A program made the position numbers and the translations under genes. The notes under the pieces are model-generated. The model had not been told where the DNA came from and did not search any database. It saw nothing but the letters and a program-made list of their open reading frames with translations. Of a stretch of DNA of 56,076 bases, positions 51,387-56,076 are shown piece after piece. The stretch comes from Candidatus Tepidifontimicrobium thermophilum (GTDB lineage: Bacteria > Sysuimicrobiota > Sysuimicrobiia > Sysuimicrobiales > Sysuimicrobiaceae). The stretch is from the NCBI GenBank assembly GCA_031296405.1, contig JAVKKH010000017.1, forward strand, positions 1 to 56,076, in the 5' to 3' direction. Every line of letters starts with the position of its first letter. The first letter of the stretch is position 1.

Positions 51387-51830
51387 ATGAGGACGGCAGC
51401 AATTCTCGCAGCCCTGCTACTGGCTGTGGGCCTTGCCCAGGCAGGGCAGGCGCCGGTGGAGGTGAAAAACCCGTGGGCCCGTCCCGGGAACCGCGGGGGC
51501 AATAGCGCGGTGTACATGGAGATCCACAACGCGCAGGCGTACGCTGACCGCCTGGTGGCCGCGGGCACCGACGTGGCGGAGGCGGTGGAGCTACACGAGA
51601 CCCGCGTGGAGGGCGGGATGCACCGCATGAACAAGGTGGAGGCCATCGACGTACCGCCCAACGGCAGGGTAGAGCTGCGGCCCGGTGGCCTCCACGTCAT
51701 GCTGATCAAGTTGAACACCGCCCTGCGGGTGGGCGACCGGTTCCCCCTGATCCTGCGGTTCGAGCGGGCCGGTCGTCTCACCGTAGAAGTGGTGGTGCGC
51801 GAGCAGGCGGCAGGAGGGGAACACCGGTGA
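51387..51830 (+). CDS. PCu(A)C periplasmic copper chaperone
   Basis: 147 residues with a signal peptide (MRTAAILAALLLAVGLAQAG). The copper(I) ligands fit the H-x10-M-x21-H-x-M pattern exactly: His70, Met81, His103, Met105. GLHVMLIKLN is the family core. ATG at 51387 has GGAGGGAGGG upstream. It works with SCO to load cytochrome oxidase. Its stop overlaps the next GTG (GTGA). Confidence 0.94.
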   Translation: MRTAAILAALLLAVGLAQAGQAPVEVKNPWARPGNRGGNSAVYMEIHNAQAYADRLVAAGTDVAEAVELHETRVEGGMHRMNKVEAIDVPPNGRVELRPGGLHVMLIKLNTALRVGDRFPLILRFERAGRLTVEVVVREQAAGGEHR

Positions 51831-52615
51831 AAGCCCGCCGAGCTCCGCTGGGCTGGCCGCTGGCGGCTCTGGCGGGTGCAGGCTTCCTCCTGAGCGGGTA
51901 CCTTTGGTTCGGCACCGGCGGGGCAGAGCTGCGGCTCTGCCCCGCCGGCAGCGGCTGCCAGGTCGTACAGTCCAGCCGGTACGCGTTCCTCCTGGGAGTC
52001 CCGCTTCCCGTGTACGGGCTCGTGTACTACGGAGTTCTGCTGGTGGTGTCGGGATGGGGTACGGACCCCGCACGGCGCTGGCAGCTGGCGCTGCCGGTAG
52101 CGGCCGCCGGTTCGGGGGCGTCCCTGGTGTTCCTGGGCGTGCAGCGCTTCGTCCTGCAGACCTTCTGCACCCTCTGCGTCCTGTCTGCCGTGCTGTCGTT
52201 CGCTCTGCTCGCCCTGAGCTGGACGTACACCCGCCCCAAGGTAGGGTGGCCCGTGATGGTGCTGCCGGCGCTGGCCGCCCTCGTGGCGGTTGTGGGCGGC
52301 TACACCCTGACAGAACGCCAGACGGCGGCCACCGCCTACGCGGAGGGGCTGGCCAAGCACCTCGCGGCGTCAGGCGCCAGGTTCTACGGAGCCTACTGGT
52401 GTCCACACTGTACGGAGCAGAAGCGGATGTTCGGCGACGCAGCACGGTACCTCCCGTACGTGGAGTGCGACGCCCGCGCTCCGGACGGAAGGCCCGAGGA
52501 GTGCAGGAAGGCCGGGGTCCGGGCCTACCCCACGTGGGTGATCGGAGGACGGAAGTACGAGGGGACGATCCCCCTGGAGGAACTGGCCAGGCTGTCCGGC
52601 TACCCGCCGCCATGA
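51827..52615 (+). CDS. VKOR-thioredoxin fusion, disulfide bond-forming enzyme
   Basis: 262-residue membrane protein: a four-helix vitamin-K-epoxide-reductase-like domain, then a thioredoxin-like extracytoplasmic domain. Redox cysteines are Cys38 and Cys44 (CPAGSGC), Cys114 and Cys117 (FCTLC), and Cys192 and Cys195 (WCPHC). Such fusions oxidise exported thiol proteins using quinones, the DsbB/DsbA job. Its place between PCuAC and CopC suggests oxidation or reduction of copper-protein and cytochrome cysteines. GTG overlaps the PCuAC stop. Confidence 0.92.
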   Translation: MKARRAPLGWPLAALAGAGFLLSGYLWFGTGGAELRLCPAGSGCQVVQSSRYAFLLGVPLPVYGLVYYGVLLVVSGWGTDPARRWQLALPVAAAGSGASLVFLGVQRFVLQTFCTLCVLSAVLSFALLALSWTYTRPKVGWPVMVLPALAALVAVVGGYTLTERQTAATAYAEGLAKHLAASGARFYGAYWCPHCTEQKRMFGDAARYLPYVECDARAPDGRPEECRKAGVRAYPTWVIGGRKYEGTIPLEELARLSGYPPP

Positions 52616-53619
52616 GACGCTTGCTGCTCGCCTGGCTGGTCTTCGCGGCCCTCGCCGTGGCCACACCCGCTGAGGCCCAGGTGCGGTGCCTGTCGTCGTT
52701 TCCTGCGCCGGGGACGCGGCTGGAGGCACCTCCCGGCAGCGTCATCTTGTGGATGAACGAGCCGGTGGACCTCCAGCTGAGTCAGTTCCGGGTCCTGGAC
52801 CCCCGCGGCCGGCGGTTCGACCTGCCCGCCCGGATCTCCGCGGACGGTCTGCGGGTGGAGGTTCCGCTGTACCCCCTTCCCGACGGCGTGTACGTGGTGC
52901 ACTACCGGGCGGCGTCGGTCCTGAACGGGCACGTGAGCGTGGGGCTGTACAGCTTCGGGGTCCGCACGGCCGTCGAGGTGGAGGAGAGATCCTTTGCCGG
53001 GGTGGCGGCGCTGCGCGCGGTGGGCGCCGCGGCCACCCTGGCCGCACTCGCGTCGGGCTCAGTCCTCGGCGCAGTTCTGGCCACGCTGACCGCGTTTCTG
53101 GAGTGGGCGCAGGCCTCGCTCTCCACGGTCCCGGCTCCCTGGCCGATCCTGCTGCACGGTGGGTGGGTCGGTCTGCTGCTGGCCGGGACCCAGCCGGGGT
53201 GGGCCCTGCTCCTGGCCACCGCCACTACAGCCGCGTGGGCGGTACCCGTCCGGCCTCCCCGGACGCTGCTACGTCTGGTGGCCGCGGCCTGGATCCTGCT
53301 GGTCACGCCCGTAGTGGCCGCCGCAGGCGGGCCCCTGAGCTTGCTGGCCAGCAGCCACGGCCCCGCCCTGGTCCTCATGGTGGCGGCCTACGGGACCGCG
53401 GGCGTGCTCGCTGCTCTCGCGCTGCCCGTCCTGGGCGTGCGGGTACAGGAGCCTTCCTGGACGCGGCTGCTGCTGGCCCTGCTGCTCGCCGCGGCGTGGG
53501 CGCTGCGACCTGCGAGGGACGTGGGTGAGTTCTTCGCGCTGTGGACGGCTCTGGGCGCCCTGTGCGCTGGGGCGTACCTGCTGGGCCAGGGTCGCCTGCG
53601 GTGGGGGATTCGGCGGTGA
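52612..53619 (+). CDS. CopC-domain protein with C-terminal membrane domain
   Basis: 335 residues. A signal peptide (to about AEAQ) precedes a CopC-like beta domain (residues 24-118, SFPAPGTRLEAPPGSVILWMNEPV and NGHVSVGLYSFGV). Then come about seven hydrophobic helices without clear CopD histidines. The mature N-terminus begins with glutamine, so the N-terminal histidine ligand of CopC is absent, though His107 remains. ATG overlaps the VKOR stop. It may be a divergent CopCD-like copper importer or a sensor. Confidence 0.8.
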   Translation: MRRLLLAWLVFAALAVATPAEAQVRCLSSFPAPGTRLEAPPGSVILWMNEPVDLQLSQFRVLDPRGRRFDLPARISADGLRVEVPLYPLPDGVYVVHYRAASVLNGHVSVGLYSFGVRTAVEVEERSFAGVAALRAVGAAATLAALASGSVLGAVLATLTAFLEWAQASLSTVPAPWPILLHGGWVGLLLAGTQPGWALLLATATTAAWAVPVRPPRTLLRLVAAAWILLVTPVVAAAGGPLSLLASSHGPALVLMVAAYGTAGVLAALALPVLGVRVQEPSWTRLLLALLLAAAWALRPARDVGEFFALWTALGALCAGAYLLGQGRLRWGIRR

Positions 53620-54089
53620 CGCGGCCGACCTGGGACCTGGTCGTGCTGGGGGCTGTGGTGGCCCTGCTGGGCTTCGGCACCGTGGCCTGGGGGCTGCGTT
53701 CGCGCCGCGGCTCCTCGGTGTGGGTGGGGGTTTTCGTCCTGGCGACCGCGGGCCTGTTCTTCCACCAGGCGGTGCGGATCTCGAGGCTCCCACCCCGCAA
53801 CCCCATTCCCGCCACCGAACAGTCGGTGCAGCTCGGCCACCAACTGTACCGCGCTCACTGCGCCGTTTGCCACGGATCCGAAGGACGTGGGGACGGGCCT
53901 GCGGCCGCGAGCCTAGTGCCCAGGCCCGCGGACCTACGGCGCACCGCGCGCATGGCAGACCCGTTGCTGTTCACCCGCATCACCGAAGGCCTGCCGGGAA
54001 CCGCCATGCCTGCGTTCCGAGACGTCCTGACCGAGGAGGAACGCTGGCACGTGGTGAACTTCCTCCGAGCTCTGGCGGACCGGCCGTGA
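53616..54089 (+). CDS. Membrane-anchored cytochrome c (first)
   Basis: 157 residues: two N-terminal helices (about residues 8-26 and 36-50) and a C-terminal class I cytochrome c domain. The haem site is Cys82-x-x-Cys85-His86 (CAVCH); the axial methionine is Met131 in GTAMPAF. GSEGRGDGPAA is typical of cbb3/CoxM-like c-domains. GTG overlaps the previous stop (GTGA). It probably carries electrons to an oxidase. Confidence 0.92.
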   Translation: MTRPTWDLVVLGAVVALLGFGTVAWGLRSRRGSSVWVGVFVLATAGLFFHQAVRISRLPPRNPIPATEQSVQLGHQLYRAHCAVCHGSEGRGDGPAAASLVPRPADLRRTARMADPLLFTRITEGLPGTAMPAFRDVLTEEERWHVVNFLRALADRP

Positions 54090-54616
54090 GGGAAGCCCTA
54101 CTTCCACCGTTCCTGCACGGTGCGCTGACCGGAGGTGGGCCCGGGTTTCTGGGCTGGACCCTCCTCATAGCCGGTCTGCTGCTGGCCTTCTACGGCGTGA
54201 AGGCAAGCCTGCGGACCGCGGAGGGGCGGGCTTTCTTCCTGGCGGGTCTTGCCGCTGCAGCCGTGAGCGGGGCCGGGCTGCTGCGACCAGCCCCGCCTCC
54301 TGCGGTCGTACCCTCCCGCAACCCGGTCCCCCTCACCGCGGAGTCCGTGGAGGCCGGGCGGCGGGTGTACGAGGTGCACTGCGCCGCGTGCCACGGCCAA
54401 CAGGGGGCTGGCGACGGTCCCGCAGCCGCAGGCTTAGCCAGGGGGCCGGCGGACCTGCGCCTGCACGTTCCCATGCACTCGGACGGGCAGCTGTACCTGT
54501 GGATCACAGTGGGCGTCCCGGGAAACGCCATGCCGCCCTTCGGGGATCGTTTGAGCGACGAGGACCGCTGGCATGTAGTTAACTACCTGAGGGTCCTGGC
54601 CCTGAGCGCCCGTTGA
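54086..54616 (+). CDS. Membrane-anchored cytochrome c (second)
   Basis: 176 residues with two N-terminal helices (about residues 20-38 and 48-64) and a cytochrome c domain with CAACH (Cys99, Cys102, His103) and Met149 in GNAMPPFG. Close relative of the upstream cytochrome (both end in a DRWHVVNYL-type helix), indicating duplication. GTG overlaps the upstream stop. A 46-base gap follows before copC. Confidence 0.92.
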   Translation: MREALLPPFLHGALTGGGPGFLGWTLLIAGLLLAFYGVKASLRTAEGRAFFLAGLAAAAVSGAGLLRPAPPPAVVPSRNPVPLTAESVEAGRRVYEVHCAACHGQQGAGDGPAAAGLARGPADLRLHVPMHSDGQLYLWITVGVPGNAMPPFGDRLSDEDRWHVVNYLRVLALSAR

Positions 54617-54662
54617 TACACGGGTGTGACGGAGGACAGACAGGTTGCGGTGGAGGTGAGCG

Positions 54663-55034
54663 GTGAGGGCATACAGAACCCTTGTGGCCGTGCTGGCCTG
54701 CGCTGGCCTTGTGGGAGTTGCGGCCGCGCACGCGAAGCTGGTACGCGCGGAGCCGGCTCCCGGAGCGGTGCTGCGCACTGCCCCCCGCGTGGTGCGCGCG
54801 GTTTTCAACGAGGAGCTCGCAGCACGCGGCAGCTTCCTCGTGGTCGTGGACGCGCGGGGCCGGCGGGTAGACGACGGCAAGAGCGGGCTGGACCTGGACG
54901 ACCTGGACCGCAGGACCCTCCTGGCCAGGCTGCGGCCATTGGGGCCCGGCCGGTACACGGTCCGCTGGCAGGCCACCTCCGCGGACGACGGCTACGTGGC
55001 GCGGGGTAGCTACGTCTTCACCGTGCGGCCGTGA
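54663..55034 (+). CDS. CopC copper-binding protein with incomplete copper site
   Basis: 123 residues. After the signal peptide the mature protein begins with His23 (AHAKLVRAEPAPGAVL), the usual first Cu(II) ligand. The second site reads ADDGYVARGSY, with Tyr111 where DGH usually supplies a histidine, so copper binding may be weakened. GTG start with GGAGGTGAGC upstream; the stop overlaps the next GTG. Confidence 0.88.
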   Translation: MRAYRTLVAVLACAGLVGVAAAHAKLVRAEPAPGAVLRTAPRVVRAVFNEELAARGSFLVVVDARGRRVDDGKSGLDLDDLDRRTLLARLRPLGPGRYTVRWQATSADDGYVARGSYVFTVRP

Positions 55035-56076
55035 AGCGGGTACGAAGACTCCTCCTCGCCTGCCTGCTGGTGGCCACGACCGCGGGTCCGGCCCTGGCCC
55101 ACGCGGTGCTGCAGACCTCCACGCCGGCCCACGGTGCCAGCCTGGATACCCCACCCGCGGAGGTGGTGCTGACCTTCACGGAGCCCGTGCACCCGCAGGC
55201 CAGCTCCGCACAGGTGGTAGACGCCGCGGGCCGTGTGGTCTCGGAGGGCTTCGAGGTGGTCCCAGACGGACGGACCGTGCGGGTGAAGGTGGGGCGCCTG
55301 GATCGCGGCACGTACACCGTGCGGTGGAAAGTCCTCAGCCGCCTGGACGGACACGTGACTGAGGGCCGCGTGAGCTTCGGGGTCGGCGTGGCTCCCGCTC
55401 CAGCCCCCCTGGCCTCGCAGGGTCCGCCGTGGTGGCAGGTGTTCCTGCGCTGGCTGGGCTACCTGGCAGCCCTTTCGCTAGCGGGTGCTCTCGCTTTCCA
55501 GCACTTGGTCCTGAGCGGAGCAGCTCCGGACCGGGCGGCCGAGGTCCGTCGTGTGGTGCGGGTGTCCGCGTCAGCCCTGGCCGCCGCCGGGTTGGCGGAC
55601 ACCCTCGCCCGCAGCGTGTGGCTGCAGTCGCCCGGACAGGGAACGTGGGCGACCCTGTGGACGCTGGTCCGGACCTCTCAAGAGGGTCCTTCCCTGCTCC
55701 TCCGCGTGGGCGCTGCGGTCCTGGCCCTAGACGCAGCACGCACCGGTTCACCATGGACGGCCGGGCTTGCGGGTGGGGCGGCGCTGCTGGGGATCACCGT
55801 CACGTCCCACGCGTGGGCCGTCGGGCCGCTGGCGGCGGCAGTAGACTGGCTGCACCTAGCCGCGGCCTCCGTGTGGGTCGGAGGGCTAGCCTGTGTGGCG
55901 GTGCTGCTTTCAGCCGCGCGGCCCCGGGACAGCACGGTACCGATTCTGCGGGCCTTCTCCCGGTGGGCGGGGTACAGCCTGGCGGTGGTGGCGGCCACCG
56001 GCGCTTACGCCGTGGTGCTGCACGTCCCCAGCTGGGACGCCCTGGCCGCGACCGGCTACGGGCGGTGGCTGGTGGC
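55031..56076 (+). CDS. CopC-CopD (YcnJ-type) fusion protein, 3' end beyond window
   Basis: Open frame of 348 codons running off the right edge, so no stop is visible. Signal peptide with ALAHAV at the cleavage point (His24 as mature N-terminus). The CopC domain spans about residues 24-118 and includes Asp106-Gly107-His108 (DGHVTEG), a complete Cu(II) site. Then a CopD-like membrane domain begins at about residue 133 (WWQVFLRWLGYLAAL), including TSHAWAVGPLAAAVDWLHLAAASVWVGGL, the CopD signature with histidines. It probably imports copper. GTG overlaps the copC stop. Confidence 0.9.
   Translation, partial: MKRVRRLLLACLLVATTAGPALAHAVLQTSTPAHGASLDTPPAEVVLTFTEPVHPQASSAQVVDAAGRVVSEGFEVVPDGRTVRVKVGRLDRGTYTVRWKVLSRLDGHVTEGRVSFGVGVAPAPAPLASQGPPWWQVFLRWLGYLAALSLAGALAFQHLVLSGAAPDRAAEVRRVVRVSASALAAAGLADTLARSVWLQSPGQGTWATLWTLVRTSQEGPSLLLRVGAAVLALDAARTGSPWTAGLAGGAALLGITVTSHAWAVGPLAAAVDWLHLAAASVWVGGLACVAVLLSAARPRDSTVPILRAFSRWAGYSLAVVAATGAYAVVLHVPSWDALAATGYGRWLV

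Noticed and set aside
1..56076. CRISPR arrays, insertion sequences, prophage genes or integration sites
   Set aside because: I saw no regularly spaced repeats, transposase or integrase motifs, or tRNA-associated direct repeats on reading; a dedicated search would be needed to exclude small ones.

Overview
This is a very GC-rich bacterial window with Shine-Dalgarno sites of the GGAGG type, many GTG starts and dense co-directional operons joined by ATGA/GTGA overlaps. The T-box leucine leader, the GlpP antiterminator, citramalate-dependent isoleucine synthesis and the haem/copper respiratory assembly genes suggest an aerobic, probably thermophilic or soil/sediment member of the Terrabacteria (a high-GC Firmicutes-like lineage or a related candidate phylum). 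The exact phylum cannot be settled from sequence reading alone.

Layout. 1-512: 3' end of aroF. 537-10406: a promoter and leucine-type T-box leader, then ilvB-ilvN-ilvC-leuA-leuC-leuD-cimA-orf38-leuB. 10475-15265: a carbohydrate-type ABC importer (binding protein plus two permeases, no ATPase) followed by ilvD, which completes the branched-chain pathway. 15276-20226: a DUF420 gene, then a glycan block (GT4, an alpha/alpha-barrel-like protein, GT4) convergent with a GH130 gene. 20371-33565, all on the minus strand: glpP, a leader with an intrinsic terminator, and a tightly coupled nine-gene operon (binding protein, ATPase, fused permease, HAD phosphatase, ugpB, glycerophosphodiesterase, ugpA, ugpE, glpK) ending in glpD. 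It imports and breaks down glycerol phosphates and possibly another organophosphate. 33680-37965: a malic enzyme/phosphotransacetylase fusion, efp and an SAF-domain oxidoreductase. 38074-47109: a peptide ABC importer without ATPases, a creatininase-family hydrolase, an SCP2 protein, a thiamine-diphosphate enzyme, gamma-glutamyltransferase and a metallo-beta-lactamase-fold protein. 47192-50228: an ABC-2 exporter, an AhpD-like protein, a lone prepilin and a cysteine-rich protein. 50325-56076: a copper-handling and cytochrome cassette (His-rich secreted protein, SCO, PCuAC, VKOR-thioredoxin, CopC-membrane protein, two membrane cytochromes c, CopC, CopC-CopD), cut by the window end.

The two regions most worth follow-up are the expanded GlpP regulon, where an attenuator just downstream of glpP appears to gate two importers and the whole glycerol-phosphate pathway, and the copper/cytochrome cassette, with three different CopC domains, two cytochromes c and a disulfide-forming enzyme in one translationally coupled unit. 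I saw no tRNA, rRNA, CRISPR array, insertion sequence or phage gene.
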